Assembly: GCA_002104985.1 (NCBI GenBank)
Contig: MCGO01000005.1
Location: forward strand, 496,001-560,000
Direction: 5' to 3'
DNA length: 64,000 nucleotides
From: Rhizoclosmatium globosum
Taxonomy: Eukaryota; Chytridiomycota; Chytridiomycetes; Chytridiales; Chytriomycetaceae
The notes under the pieces are model-generated. The model searched no databases. It saw only the letters and a list, made by a program, of their open reading frames with translations, and was not told where the DNA came from. Of the stretch, positions 12,459 to 25,229 are shown piece after piece. The position numbers and the translations under genes were made by a program. Within the stretch, counting starts at the first letter, position 1; each line of letters starts with the position of its first letter.

Positions 12459-12666
12459 TGGAATAAAAATATTCTGTTGTATGCAGTTTAGTGTCTGTGA
12501 AATAGTGCAAGAAGTGGCTGGAGCCAGCTTCAAGCAGTAATACATGACTGCCTTGGAGGTACATGTTAGGTCGACATACCAGCTGCGTTCCAGAGTGGGG
12601 ATGCAAATGCAGTGAGGGATAGGATTTTTCGCTTTTGCTCTGAAAACGTCAACAGAAAGAAGAGAA

Positions 12667-13142
12667 ATGGAGGACCCAAAACCACAGATCGAAGAAGGTA
12701 TATTGTCAGCCTATCCTTGTACAGGGCAGTGCAAGAAAGACCGGCGACCAGCGTCGTTCGTGAGCTTTTACTGTCCCACCCAGCTCTTTTCAGTCAATGA
12801 TCAACTAAAAAATGAAAACCACTGCAACAGCTTGCGCCGAATCCCACCACTGTCACTCTTTCCAGGAGAAGTTGGCTGCTTGTGGCGAAAGAGTCGAGGC
12901 GGGCGAGGAGCAGAACTGCGTGGAAGAATTCTTCGAGTTGATGGTCTGTTCGATTGTAAACTTGCTCTGATTCAATCGCTGATATAATTCCTCCATTACA
13001 TTACCTCCTACTTCAAAATTTCGCATATCAGGAGTGTGTTGACCATTGCGTAAGTACTCCGTTGAGCATTCAGGAAGTGAAACATTACACTCACACCTTC
13101 TATGATAGGCTGCCCCCCAGCTTTTCAAGCAACTCAAGTAAT
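12667..13142 (+). CDS. QCR6: Cytochrome bc1 complex hinge protein
   Basis: Small acidic subunit of respiratory complex III (UQCRH in animals) that sits beside cytochrome c1 at the intermembrane face. Four short exons join in frame: MEDPKPQIEE, then ACAESHHCHSFQEKLAACGE with RVEAGEEQNCVEEFFELM, then ECVDHC, then AAPQLFKQLK and a stop. The cysteines C...C...C...C form the two twin-cysteine helices of this family. Introns have GTATAT, GTCTGT and GTAAGT donors. The protein is about 74 residues, close to the animal mature form and shorter than yeast Qcr6, which has a long acidic N-terminus. It was missed by simple open-frame search because of the short exons. Divergent from the PUB1-like gene and convergent with DCN1. 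Confidence 0.93.
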
Positions 13143-13243
13143 TCAATTACATATTCCCGCCGAAGTTCAGACATTGATTGAAACCAAATCCAATATATGA
13201 TGCCTGACTCTTTACACCATTTATTCAGTTTCCCCTTCTTTCC

Positions 13244-14387
13244 TTATTCATTCTCTTGAACGAATTCCACAAATTCGTCGATGAGGACTGGCCAAGCTCC
13301 ATCGTCTTCATATCCTTCCAAATTGGTGGAATACTTCTGGGTGAAATCCAAGAACTGAGTACAGGAGCTTTTTAATACCAACGCGATGTAAACGAAACGG
13401 AACTCACCTGGATCCACGTGTCTCTTGAAATGGCGTTCTTGTGGTCTTCAAGGAATTCGAGCCACAGATCAATATACTTGTACTTGTTTGAAAACAGGAG
13501 CTGCCAAAACGCGATAGCTGTGTCCTTGTCTTTACGGGCAAGTCAGTCACATAACTTTCCTAGACAGAACATACCCAGACTCTTTTGGTTTTCTGCCTTA
13601 GCAAAGTTGAAAGTGTAGATGTACAATTCCCTGAATCTGGTAGGATCATCGAGCTCCGATCTCATATCCACTACTGCTTTCTTCATATCTTCGACTGTTT
13701 CACATCTGAAGATTGTAAGGTTGTTTGCCAGAACACAAACGAAGAAAACCATGAACAACTTACCCCAGCTTAGACCATCCGTCAACCCATCCATTTCTTT
13801 TGAATTCGCACATGTTCTCACATTTTAAGTGGTTCGCAAGCACCAGCGTAACCGCTTCCGTTGGATCGACTTCAAGATCCTGACACAGTTTCTGATACCC
13901 CAAGAATTAAGGGATGAAAACACAATTTACAGTATAGAAACACACACCTCAGTTCCCTCTACCCCAATGATATCTTCGTCCATCTCTTCGAAATGAGTAA
14001 GAAGGAGGTAAAGCACAGTCTTAAGTTCCATACCTTTGTAAATATCGAATAGCTTGCCTATTTTGGCTTTATCGCCAGATTTTGAGGTTGTAGAGGTAGA
14101 CGCTTTACTCTTGCTTGGATTGGCACTCTGGTCTTGGAAATACTGGTCACAGGCTTGTTCAAGTTTCCATCCTGAATCAAGTACAGGAAGATTGGTTGCA
14201 TGATCGTTATTGATGGTGAGATGTGGCCTTACCAGCGGCTGTGAGGTACTTAGCGGCTGTCTTTTCACTAATCCAGTACGTGTTAGGCATGAGTAACATT
14301 CAAGATGCCAGTCAAATATCAAATATCATACTCGGCGCCAGTGAATGAAGCAAATTGTTTTGCCTTCTCCTTCTGTGGACCGTTCAT
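13244..14387 (-). CDS. DCN1: Defective-in-cullin-neddylation protein (DCN1-like)
   Basis: Scaffold-type E3 that promotes transfer of NEDD8/Rub1 to cullins, activating SCF-type ubiquitin ligases. The first exon MNGPQKEKAKQFASFTGA joins across an intron to DEKTAAKYLTAAGWKLEQAC, the N-terminal UBA-like domain. Then come a Ser/Thr/Lys linker, IGKLFDIYKG, EDIIGVEGTE, and the PONY domain: KLCQDLEVDP, CEFKRNGWVDGWSKLG, RFRELYIYTFNFAKAENQKS, AFWQLLFSNKYKYIDLWLEF, RDTWIQ and the hallmark GAWPVLIDEFVEFV near the C-terminus. Introns are short. The start at 14,387 was chosen because it gives the UBA landmark in frame. The gene is divergent from MGM1, with only 71 bp between starts. Confidence 0.92.
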
Positions 14388-14458
14388 GACTCAAGGGGAG
14401 TTGATGCTCGTGCGTCTGGTGTCTTTTTTCTCACACAAATCATTCAAATCAACGTGGC
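14388..14458. promoter_or_regulatory. 71-bp shared promoter between DCN1 and MGM1
   Basis: The start codons of DCN1 (minus) and MGM1 (plus) are 71 bp apart, so the two genes must share a bidirectional promoter or have transcription starts inside each other's 5' region. No TATA-like element or named factor site is obvious. Confidence 0.5.
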
Positions 14459-17099
14459 ATGCTCGTCACTCGATTTGCACGGCGCCCCCTCCTGCGCTCT
14501 CCGCAGATGCGGCTCGATCAACGCCGCGGGATCTTGTTTATTCCGCGGGCCGGCTTTGCGGCGGTCCGCTGGACTTTTGGATTATTGGGCATTGGGGCTG
14601 GTGCTGCTGGATACACGGCGTACAAAGTCGATGGTTTGCGCCACTCCCTTTCCTTCCCTTCCAATTAACGGTGTGTGCTAGAAAACGTTCAGAAGGCTGT
14701 TCCTGACTGGCTGCGTGACTCCCTGGGCCAGGCAAAGGATTGGATGGCCTCAATTGATCTCTCTGGTGTGAAAATACCCGAACTGCCATCAATCGAGCTG
14801 CCAACTATTGATGTCACTGCTTTGCCTGGTTGGAAGGACTCTCCTGCCCTCGCTGGTCCTGATGCTGATGGGGTTAGAAACTTCCAAGCTATGCAAGACC
14901 CTACTCCTGTCGTCAACAAGGCGTCGTCTGCCGGAAAGGGCGTTCCTGGAAACTCAATGAGTCCTCCTGACCAAGACCTAATGGTTTTGACCAAGAAGTT
15001 GATCGAAGTGCGCAACCTCCTCAAAACTGTCAACAATAACTCCAACCTCCAACTCCCCAGTATCGTTGTGGTTGGCTCTCAAAGCTCTGGAAAAAGTTCA
15101 GTTCTTGAAGCCATTGTCGGTCATGAGTTTCTTCCAAAGTAAGAAACCATTTTGTGTCTCAAGTTGGTTTTAACTATTAACAGAGGATCTAATATGGTCA
15201 CCCGTCGACCTATAGAGTTGACTCTTATTCACTCTGAAAACTCAAAAGAAGAGTATGGTGAATTTCCTCAGCTCGGACTTGGAAAGATTAGCGACTTCAG
15301 AAAGATTCAAAAAACTTTGACTGATCTCAATTTAGGTTTGTAGCCACGAAGAGACAATTGAAATTATCTAACTGTGTAATAGCTGTCCCTGAATCTGAAT
15401 GCGTTTCATCTAGTCCAATTGAACTCAGAATTTACTCTCCCAATGTTCCTGATTTGACTCTGGTTGACTTGCCTGGTTATATCCAGATTCACAGCCGTCA
15501 TCAACCACCAACTCTCAAGCAAAAAATCGCCGACCTTTGTGATTTGTATATCAAAGAAAACAACATTATTTTGGCTGTTTGTGCAGCTGACGTCGATCTT
15601 GCTAACTCTGAGGCATTACGTGCCAGTCGCAAAGTCGATCCTTATGGAAATCGCACAATTGGTGTCCTCACCAAAATGGATCTCGTCGACCCAAATGATG
15701 CTGTCGCAAAGCTCAAGAACCCTGATTTTCCTCTCCAACTTGGGTATATCGGTGTTGTCTGTAAAGGTTCCTCAAGTGGTCCAGGACAGGCTTTAATTCG
15801 TGCAGAAGAATCGTATTTCAAGAGTCATCCAGAGTTTAAGAATGCAAATGCCTCTGTCGGAACTCCAGTTTTACGCAACCGATTGATGAAAGTCCTCGAG
15901 GAACATATGGGAAAAGGACTCTATCGTATCGTGGATCAAGTTGAGAAAGAACTGGATGATGCTCGCTACCAGTTCAAGGTTCACTACAATGACCAAAAGA
16001 TATCACCAGAGTCTTACGTCGCAGAGGCCATGGACAGTTTGAAAACTCGTTTTAAAGCGTTCACAAAAGAGTTTGGCAAGCCTCAAGTTCGTGATGCTGT
16101 GCGTACTATGTTGGAGGATCGCATTCGTGATATTTGTGATGAAGTGTACTGGAACGATCCTCGTATTCAAATGCTGCCAAAAATTTGCGCAGATCCTGTT
16201 TGGGCTACTCGCCTTGATTTGACTTTTGCGTCTTTGACAAAAAGTGGTGTTGGGCGCTCCAGTGTTCAGCTCGTTATCGACACATTACTTCAAAAAATGG
16301 AGGATATTCTCTCAACTGACCAGTTTGCTCATCACCCAGAAGCCAGGGCTCAAATTCTCCAGTTCAGCAATGACATTTTGAGATCAAAGTTCCATGTGAC
16401 TGGTGAACCTTTTGTTTGTCCCCATTTTATGTTGTGCTAACTTGTGATCAAACAGTGGACCAAGTCGAAAATACGATTAAGCCGTACAAGTTTGAAGTTG
16501 AGTGCTCCGAGCAAGAGTGGCAAGAAGGAGTGAAGCGTGCAACAGCTTTGCTTGATTCTACTCTTGCATCTGATGAAAGCGAGCTTAAGTCCATCAAGTC
16601 AACTTTTGGACGTCGCAGACTGCGTAACGCCATCAATCAAATTCGCAAGTACGAAAAGGATCCTGAAGCAGGGCCCGCCACTGCAGCTGAGCTTGGAATC
16701 GAGTCTGAACGAGATGCCAAGTTGTTCGCAAGTGCTCGTGAAGCCTTGAGGCTGCAGAAACACATCTCCACACTGCAAGGACGTCTTGGAGCTCTTCGTT
16801 CAAGACAATGCGCCGTGTCGACAAACAAGTCTTGTTGTCCCGAAGCGTTGATGGAAGTTCTTGCAGACAAACTGACTTATACTGCTGTGATGTTCATATA
16901 TGTGGAGTTGCTGAATGAATTCTTCTTCCAACTACCAAGGGAAGTCGATAATAAGCTCTATTATGACCTAAACCGGCAGCAAATTCTTAAGTTTGCAAAT
17001 GAGAATCCATCAGTTCGTAAGCATTTGGAGATCCAAGAGAGGAAAGCGACTCTGGAGTTGGTAATGGAGAAGCTTCGCTCTTTGAACAGAAAGCACTGA
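14459..17099 (+). CDS. MGM1: Mitochondrial dynamin-like GTPase Mgm1/OPA1
   Basis: Inner-membrane dynamin family GTPase that drives inner-membrane fusion and cristae shape. The N-terminus is a basic presequence ([19 protein letters not shown]) followed by a glycine-rich hydrophobic anchor ([19 protein letters not shown]). An intron at 14,634-14,681 joins it to [20 protein letters not shown]. The GTPase domain has G1 [19 protein letters not shown]2 region [16 protein letters not shown]3 [10 protein letters not shown] and G4 VLTKMDLVD. The middle and GED parts follow, ending with [19 protein letters not shown] and [19 protein letters not shown]. Yeast Mgm1 is processed by rhomboid protease within the membrane region; a similar Ala/Gly-rich segment is visible, but processing is only inferred. 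Four short introns are evident and all joins keep frame. Confidence 0.95.
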
Positions 17100-17199
17100 T
17101 CGCTAAGATGTTTTTCGTTTGTAGTCATGATATAAAGTTTCATTGAAATATCCATATAGTATGTATTTCGTATGACAATTCTTCGAAAATCAGTGAACA

Positions 17200-20100
17200 A
17201 TGTCTCTAGCTGCTCTTATAGAATTCGAGGAGCCTAAAAGTCGAGAGCACAGCGCTAGATCAAGAAGGACCAGTTTTGTTCCGTTGAAGCTGGGCCGACT
17301 GTCGTCGAAAGACTTGGGCGACAGTGAACCCGTTGACAACACCATCACACCATCGAAGCGACAGAGACCAAGCCTCACCATAGCCATAAAGCTAAAGAAC
17401 GAGTTTAACAAAAACACAAATGATTTGGAATGGGAGATATCAAATAATGATATTGACCCTGCAGGAACAAGCCAACCTTCAATTTCAGTGATACACAAAG
17501 CCCCAAATCCAGCCCCAAATCCAGCCTCAAAGGGAAAAGGCGTCTTCTTAAAGGACGGCCCAAAGAAGGCTCCACGAGAAACAGGTTCAAAGACTGAACA
17601 ATTTGATGTGGAAAAGGCCTTGGAAATCATTAAAGCAGGTGCAACAATATTCTACAAGAATGGGAAGGAAATGATTTCACGTGAAGTTCAAACAAACAAT
17701 CAAATGAATCTTAAAGAGGCTGAGCTTATGTCTAAAATCATCAAAAAGGACATCAATTTGACTAAATCTATAATTCGCCTCAATTGGGACATCAAATTAA
17801 AGGAAGCAGAGGTTATTTTGTTTGCAGCAGTGTCGAAAAAGTTAAAATTACTTGAGACTCAATACAAAAGCAAAATCAAGGAGATGAAGAAACAATTGAG
17901 TATGAAATTGAGAGAGGAAGTGAGGTTTGTACTTGAATCATGGAGGGTCGGTTTCCCCCAATTTAAACCTCGTCGCTATATTGACTTTATGTGTCAGGCT
18001 AAAACGGAGTCAACTGTTCGCCAACTTCAGTCAAAGCAAACAGAAGAGTTCCAAATCAAAAGCTGCGTGTTAACAACAGCATTACAATCTTTTCAATCGC
18101 AAAACGAAGAATATCAACGACTACGGTATCTATCAGCTAGGCTATACCTAAAATTAAAAGATCGAGGAATCCCTGGACTGCCTTTGGTAAGTTTAAGTTG
18201 CCTTGCAATTGTTAAGTTGAGCTACAGAGTTCGGCACAAGCCGACACAGACCGAACCCAACTTGTGAATGATGTGAACAAATTGCGCTCTTTAATAGCTG
18301 AATGCGACGAAGAAATCCGAGTTTTAAATCAAAAACTATTTAAAATGGAGGAAGAGGTGGATGTCTCTGGCGAAGGGCGCCAACGTTCCATCATTGGAAT
18401 AGTTACGGATTCGGAAGACAAAACAAAAACCAAGTACGTCAAATTTACTGCAGAAGATTTGGAGAGTGAACCATCATTTATTGCTGACCATGTGGATCGA
18501 GAATATGTCCGAGAAAAACTGGTAGAACAGTATGAAGCATATTTCAAGCAGGAAACATCAGGCCTTGAAGATGATTTGGAGTACACTAAGAAGCAGAAAT
18601 CTCGTATAACAAAGGAGTGGGACGCTAAATTCAAATCCGCTGAAGCCCTACATGATCCACATAAACGAAGTCGTGTCATAAAGCGACAGGCCCGACTATT
18701 GACCTTTGTCAACAACATGATCACATTTCAAATGAAGCAAAATGCTGTTCATAAGGATGCTTTTTGTCGTCTCTGTGGAGAGTCAATAATTGATATTATA
18801 ATCCGTGAACGGGAAGAACATAAGGCAAAGCTAAAGCCAGTATTATCCCAATTATTTGAATTTTTTCGCCAAAAACGAAAGGCAAAGCGATTGGAGGCTC
18901 AGGAACAAGCGAGACGTGAAAAAGTTATGCTGCTAGAGATGGAAGCAGCAGCTGCGCAAGAAAAAGCAGAAATGGAACGCATAGAAATTCAAAGCATGGA
19001 GGTTAGGAAAAAGGGAACTCTAGGAAGCGGGGTAAGCTAAACCATAATTTGTGTTGTATTGATTGATGTTCGAAAGTTTAGCTTCATTCGCTTGGTGATC
19101 CAGCCGCTCCAAAACCATACTCAATTTTGACTCCGGTTGCGGTATGTTAAGAATGGAATTCATTGTCAGAGAACTAACTTTGAATGAAGAATTTACTCAT
19201 TCCAAATATTATTACAACTGTAACGAAGAGTCGAACACGATTAGCGCCCACTCCTTCTGCTGCGAAAAGTAGATTAAACATTTTTATACCTGCTGAACCA
19301 ATAATTGATGACGCTGGAGTTTTGAACAGGTCAAAAACGTTGTCAACCCAATCAGATAAACAAGCTCATTTGGCTGGAATAATTTTGGGACAAAATTATC
19401 TTTCGTTTGAAAGCTCAATAGTTGTAGATAATAGGGATTCGAATATACTGCAACAGAGCCCAAAACTTCCCTCACTAACCAATGGAAGCTATTCTCACCT
19501 CCCATTAAACATTGAAAATACTTTCCAAGCTACTCTCACTCAAACGGAAAGTGGACTAGGTTCTGATAGCGTTGCTCAGATTATAGTTAACAATGTAGAA
19601 ACAGCCTTTGAATCTGCGGAAAAACCAAATTTGGAACCTGTAAAGCCACAGCCTCGATCCCGCCAAAGATCCTTTCAAAACATTTTGTCTGTGGCAAACA
19701 CAGCTTCAACCAATATGCTCTCTTCTCGACAACTATCTATGAATGAAGCACCCATGAATGATTATCCAAATTCAAGAAATATATCTGTTAATTCGAGTGC
19801 AATGTCAACCAACTTTTTAAGCTTTGGGATCCCACCATTAAAATCTCAATCAAATATTTTCAGTGGTCAACATTCACGATCTACGTCTATAGTAATGCCA
19901 GAAGACATTATTAACCTTGGATGGAAAACTAAAGAGTCTCCCAGACTTGATGTGTATCAAAATCCAAGCGTTTCAAGACGATGTTCATTTCAAACAATGA
20001 TGGAGACACAACATGAAGAAGGACATGTCCAATTACTTCCAATGCTAAGTGAAAACGCTCCAAATATTGAATTTCCTGACTTTGATCCCAACTCATTCTT

Positions 20101-20755
20101 CTCATTTGAGTCAACAAACTTCAATGATGTAAATCCATATAATGACCCTGCTTTATACTATCAACTTCTCCAAAGGAGTCGGTACAAAAAATCCGTTGTC
20201 AAAGGCTTGGCAGGAGTTGATATTAAGAAGCCAGTAAGTTGTTTACCTAGGTTGCATTGCAAACTTAATTCATTACAGCAACATCTTCCCGCTTTGGACT
20301 TATCTGTTAAAGGAAGAGTTAAGACATTTGAGGAACACCCAATATACATACGTACTTCCTATCTCAAGGTTGACAGTGATTATGATTTTTCTACAGAAGA
20401 CCTTCCACAGCCACAGTCTCCAAATGTTGCAAATCAATTAAACACTGAAAAAAATGAAGTTGAGTCTGATAGAAGTGGTGCTGATATGAAACAATTTTCA
20501 ACAAATGTCAGACCTTGGAGTGTTAATTCATCAACACAAATTAAAGACCCTTTGAGTCCTCCAGAGGTTCATGGTTTTTCTGTGTTTCCTTTCAATAAGC
20601 TTGGTAGTGGCATGATGCACAAATTTACTCCTAAAGCAAAGGAGTCGGTGAAATGGGAGGGACCATTGAAAGCAAGGCAACATTCCCCCAAAAGTAGCCC
20701 ACCACAATGCGTCACGGGGCGGCAAATGTATGTCAAGGAAATGATTAATAAATAA
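17200..20755 (+). CDS. Large coiled-coil protein of unknown function
   Basis: I do not recognise this gene. Four exons join in phase: 17,200 to a GTAAGT donor near 18,187, then to about 19,030, a small exon (LHSLGDPAAPKPYSILTPVA), and a last long exon to 20,755, about 1,130 residues in all. The N-terminal third is basic and low in complexity. The middle is strongly charged and heptad-like (LFAAVSKKLKLLETQYKSKI, then RLRYLSARLYLKLKDRGIPG, VNDVNKLRSLIAECDEEIR, and long Glu/Lys runs). A CRLCGES motif could bind metal. The last 500 residues are Ser/Asn/Pro-rich and look disordered, with SRQRSFQN- and SVSRRCSF-like basic serine motifs that kinases could use. The block around LYLKLKDRGIPGLPL looks conserved in style. 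A cytoskeletal or ciliary role is possible but is a guess. Confidence 0.75.
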
Positions 20756-22098
20756 GGCTAGTGTTACTACCTCCTTGATTTGTCACTATTTTTTCACTGG
20801 ATGGCCACCAAAAACAGTTTAAACACGTTTGCACCTGGATTTATATTATTAGAATGTGTTCTCCTTGCTGAAAAAGACAAGTCCTCTTGGTGCTTAAGGC
20901 GTTCTCCTATGCTATTGAAGCTCAAACATACATACAAATTTTGTGCATACCTCCATCCACTTTGTATTGAAGGACGACAAATGAAGCCATTTGTACACTC
21001 CCAATGCATCTTCACTTGCAATTAATTGTATATGTTGGCCAGAAAGAAGACAAAATGTGATGTCAACAAAAAGCTGGAGATATATTTCTTTTAAAAAGTT
21101 ATGAGTTAAGTTAATTGATTGACATAGAAAGTGAGCAATGATGAATGAAATTGAAATTGTGTCCTAACTTTTTCCCCTCTTCCTTTACTTAATTTGAAAA
21201 ATTTGTTGATAGGTGAAGCATATAGCAGGAACTTGGGTTCTCCCATGAAAAAAATCAAAATCAAACCTTCATTTTTCTAGACTGCGATATTCAATGAAAT
21301 AAATGAGATATCACTAAGAAAGAGAATTTCACATCTAGTGATTGATATTCTGCCATGGTTTCAAGGCCACATGCTTCAAAATAGACACCGGTGCATTGTG
21401 CGACGTCAAAAAGTGACTTCTTTTTGCTTTTGGTGGGAGTTTCATTTAGCACCACCATTTTTCTTTGAATCTACAACAGCGGCTCGGATTTGACAAGGGT
21501 GTGGTAGATTTAGCTACTGAGGACTGTCACGTTCCTTTGCTGCAGCATCCAGGAGTTTTTGTCATATGGTTGGTTGAATCACGAGAGAAGTACTTTTTCA
21601 ATAGAAGAGGTTTGGCTGCAAGAAGAATTTTGTCTGCAACATGAGATTCTCCATGTCCCAATTTCGCTTTTTATCTGTAAGAAGAGTTTCTGCAAGCTTC
21701 TGGCGGAACGGTGTTGTTGGAACCTTTGACACACCAAAGAGTGACACCCCTGAGTCTGGCTAAGGAACAATCTGAGTATACATCACTTTGCCGCGTTTGA
21801 ATAGAAAATTAATCCCGCTAGCATGTCCTTAAAGTCTTTTGATAGAATCTCTGCCCCACCCACCCGAGAGGAATTCAGACCTTGATGGGTTGTTTTGGTG
21901 GTCCAAGAATCTACATTCAACGAATTTGTAGCAATTTTGACTTTGCTCAGGGAAATACACTATTTTTTGTATGCAGAGTTCTTGGTCCATGCAACTACTT
22001 GATCAGCAGCCATATGCAGATGAGCAGAATCAAATAAATAAAGACAACTTTCTTGTAGAATCCAAGTGAAGTCAGCAACACCATACGTTTTGTGAGAG

Positions 22099-22140
22099 TG
22101 AGTGAGTCGGCGATTCGAGCCCAAAGTCGGCAATCCCGGC
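22099..22140 (+). repeat. Dispersed 40-bp repeat, copy A
   Basis: This copy contains TGAGTGAGTCGGCGATTCG and then GAGCCCAAAGTCGGCAATC. Nearly the same sequence occurs inverted at 23,104-23,140 and in degenerate form at 27,478-27,518. On the minus strand it can be read as IADFGLESPTHS, but no surrounding kinase domain exists. GATTCGAGCCC also resembles a tRNA B box (GGTTCGANTCC). Confidence 0.7.
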
Positions 22141-23103
22141 CCACTCCAAAACTGATAAAACAATGAATAACTCCATTTCCGTTTTATTTCGTATCACAAA
22201 ACTTTGTGAATATTAAAGATAATATAAAATACTATGAAATGGCAGAAGAATGTGGGGTTTGGAAAGAATGGTGAGGAGTAGTGCCAGGGTTATATTGAAT
22301 GCAACATCTTGACTTATAGCTCCTCTCACAGCTATCATAAGTACCTAGAAACGCAGAAAGTAAAAGAAAATAAATAGTTTATGCTTTTAAAATATATAAG
22401 AGGGAGCTCAGAGCCTTCCTCCTTCTTTGCCGCTCTCTTGAAAATGATACAGAAAATCTAAACAAGTCCAGTTCATCTGACTGTCCGATAAATCATATAA
22501 ATTTTATTAAGATTTTAATATACTGCTCTTCTCAATAGGAGAAGGTCCCCAGAACAAGATACCATCCTCAGCTTCCACAGATTTATTAATAAGTACTTGT
22601 TTATATCATTCGCAGCATGGGACGCTTTCAAATAAACAGGCTCAGAAGTAAAGCCGAATAGAATGTAACAATGTCATAACCCAAATAATTACAGTTCCCA
22701 GATAGCTTTAAGCATAAAACTCTCGACTAATCAAATAAACTAGTTAACATAACAACGATCATCTTATCAGAAGAGGCGCCAATTCCAAAATAGTTGGTGG
22801 TAGTTTCAAACAACAGAGTATTATTCGAAAGAGGCAATGATAATTGCATTAAATACAATAAAATCCAATAAATAAATGGTTGATATCTGATGTGCGTGAA
22901 TGAGATTAGTGGAGAAAGCTGCTTCAGTGCGTTGTTGAAGATGAAGTGTTGAGTTGGAAACCTGGACCTAACTAATTAAAACGAACAGACTGGCCTAAGC
23001 CTGCTTAATCATAATATCATTGCGTAATTTATAATATATGTACTTTATTTGAGGAACCAATCTTGACGGGTTCTGCGGTAAATGCAGCTGGAAGATTTTT
23101 GGA

Positions 23104-23140
23104 GATTGCCGACTACGGGCTCGAATCGCCGACTCACTCA
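23104..23140 (-). repeat. Dispersed 40-bp repeat, copy B (inverted)
   Basis: Reverse complement of copy A at 22,099, with only a few differences (CGTAGTCGG in place of CAAAGTCGG). Copies A and B face each other about 1 kb apart, as terminal inverted repeats or two inverted insertions would. Confidence 0.7.
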
Positions 23141-23664
23141 GTATTGCTCTTGTTTTGACCAACGCAGTTATCATGAATCACTACCAAAATCTCGTAACCC
23201 TGATGCAATTTCTTGAGGTGGTAGGTAGACCAGGCGGAAACTACATACTCTCACTGTCTTGGTAATGTATCAATCTGTTAACCTCCTTTTAGAGACAGTA
23301 TTCCCTTCTTGAACTGCATTAAGAAGGAAGATTCCAATCAACCTTGGGTGAGCCTTGTGGTAATGCAATCTTTGCTTATTCTATTGTCACCTTTCCATCA
23401 ATGTTGGATGGCTGCAACTTCCATTCATTTGTGCTTGTTGGCATGAATCCAGACAAACAATCCTAAGCACAGCATTGGAGATTGACTCAGAAGCAAATCT
23501 AAGAATTCTCAGTTTTCACTTAAACCCATACAGCCCACCTGTCGTAGTTCTTTGTTCATACTAAAATGTGTTTTGCTGAGGGGTTTAATCTCTTCAGGTT
23601 CGTCTACTGTCGAAGGAACAGAATGCTTATGGGCAACGTCACTTGAACGCTGATTGTGTAAAAT

Positions 23665-24031
23665 CTGGAATGAAAACAAGGTGAGTTGGGTTTGTTGCTT
23701 CACACGTGTAGCACAGCTCACCCTTCACACAGATCCAGTACCACCCGTGTTCGGAACAAGCGGCTTTGACACAATAAGGAGGGAACGGATGTGAATTCTG
23801 GAGAGAAAATATGGTGGGTTGGGTTGGTAAAGTGTAGGCTGCCAAGCATTTCACTCTTCCACCGATACAATACGGAGGTAATGTATCTGACTCTGGAGAG
23901 AAAACAAAGTGAGTAGGGTGCTAACATGTAGCACTGTCGTGACCATTACACAGTTCCCATGCAGCCTTTGTCTGGTGCAAGCAGCTTCAATCAGATATGG
24001 AGAGAACCGTTTTGTATTCTGGAATGAAAAA
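23665..24031 (-). repeat. Degenerate tandem repeat, units of about 95-133 bp
   Basis: The plus strand carries CTGGARWGAAAAY four times, at 23,665, 23,798, 23,893 and 24,019. Read on the minus strand, each unit starts just after a pyrimidine tract ending in CCAG, like a splice acceptor. Two units contain equal 76-nt segments (23,722-23,797 and 23,943-24,018) that translate as NSHPFPPYCVKAAC and NTKRFSPYLIEAAC, both ending in C-V-x-G. A third, shorter unit reads SDTLPPYCIGG. The units could be repeated exons of a Cys-containing protein gene or a decayed non-coding repeat. No complete gene could be built around them. Confidence 0.55.
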
Positions 24032-25229
24032 AAGGATGTGGTTTGATCACTAAATTTGAAACACTTCATAAGATAGAGAAGCAGAGCTTTAATAGCTTGC
24101 CCATACAGGTATTCCAACCGTTGGTTCGAATAGTTCTTTTCAGGAAAGCACAAAGCAAAACATAAAGCCTTTAATTTCATTCTTCCCCATCTTCAAACTC
24201 AATATAAAAGCATTCATAACCAAATTGCTTGTAACTGAAATGTTCCCCCATCGTCACCCAGATCGTCACCTCCTTGAAACTTCAACCAAATCTTTGAACC
24301 AAAACCAAGTTCTGTCACTCTCAAACAACAAAAATCGAAAATGTACTCCAGTCTCTTCTTCCTTGCACTGAGTTCCACCTGTGATACCAAACAATGGAGT
24401 CAACAGAACACAAATCAAACACGTCTAGACCTGGTTGCTCCGTCTATTTATTGCGAATTGAAACGCCAAACAGTCAACAAATGTGTGTGTTTTCAATGGA
24501 CTCTCTTTTGTATCTGAATAGCTTTTACGCAAAATGGACATACTCAACACTTACCAAGAACCTTGTTCAAAAGCTTTAATTGATGCGCATTGTGGGATTG
24601 AAAGCACTATCTTGTCTTTCTTGCAGATGCGAGATGCCGGCGTTGATGTTTGGGTGGCATTTTAATGAGAAATGGATTTATTTGGGATGAAAACGAATAG
24701 AAGTCAGGAATGAGATATACCTCCGCCACCAAAACCACTTTTTTGCCATCGCAAAATACGCCGCTTCAACTTAATAGAGCCCTTTTTTTGATTTTAACTT
24801 TCATGGAGGAGCTGGAAAATGCATCAATGAAATAAACTCTTTTATTAAATGACTCACAACAATTTCGTGCTCTACAGCTTTCCAACAAGCCATTACACGC
24901 TGTTCTAATGCAATGGTGGAGAAGGTGCCATGGGATTAAAGTTTCAAATGCTGACGGAGAAAAAATTTGAGTTTTGCCCACTACAGCCAACAGCCACCAC
25001 CAAGTCAACACACTCACCCAAAATCACTAAAAGCTCGCGCCAGCGGGCTCCAACTCGTACCTCATCGAAGCCCGCCTCTGCTCGCTATCAACTCTCTTAA
25101 ACATACATCAGTACATTTGGATGAAATCTATTAATTTTATTCACTATGGAACATTACCCAGAAGGTCTGTTTGATGTTTTGAGCAATAGTATGTAGTATG
25201 TTTAGTGGGCCATTTTCCTGAGCAAATCT

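Noticed and set aside
22099..23140. Protein kinase motif IADFGLE
   Set aside because: No ATP-binding or HRD motif lies nearby, and the motif sits in a 40-bp dispersed repeat that occurs in both orientations.
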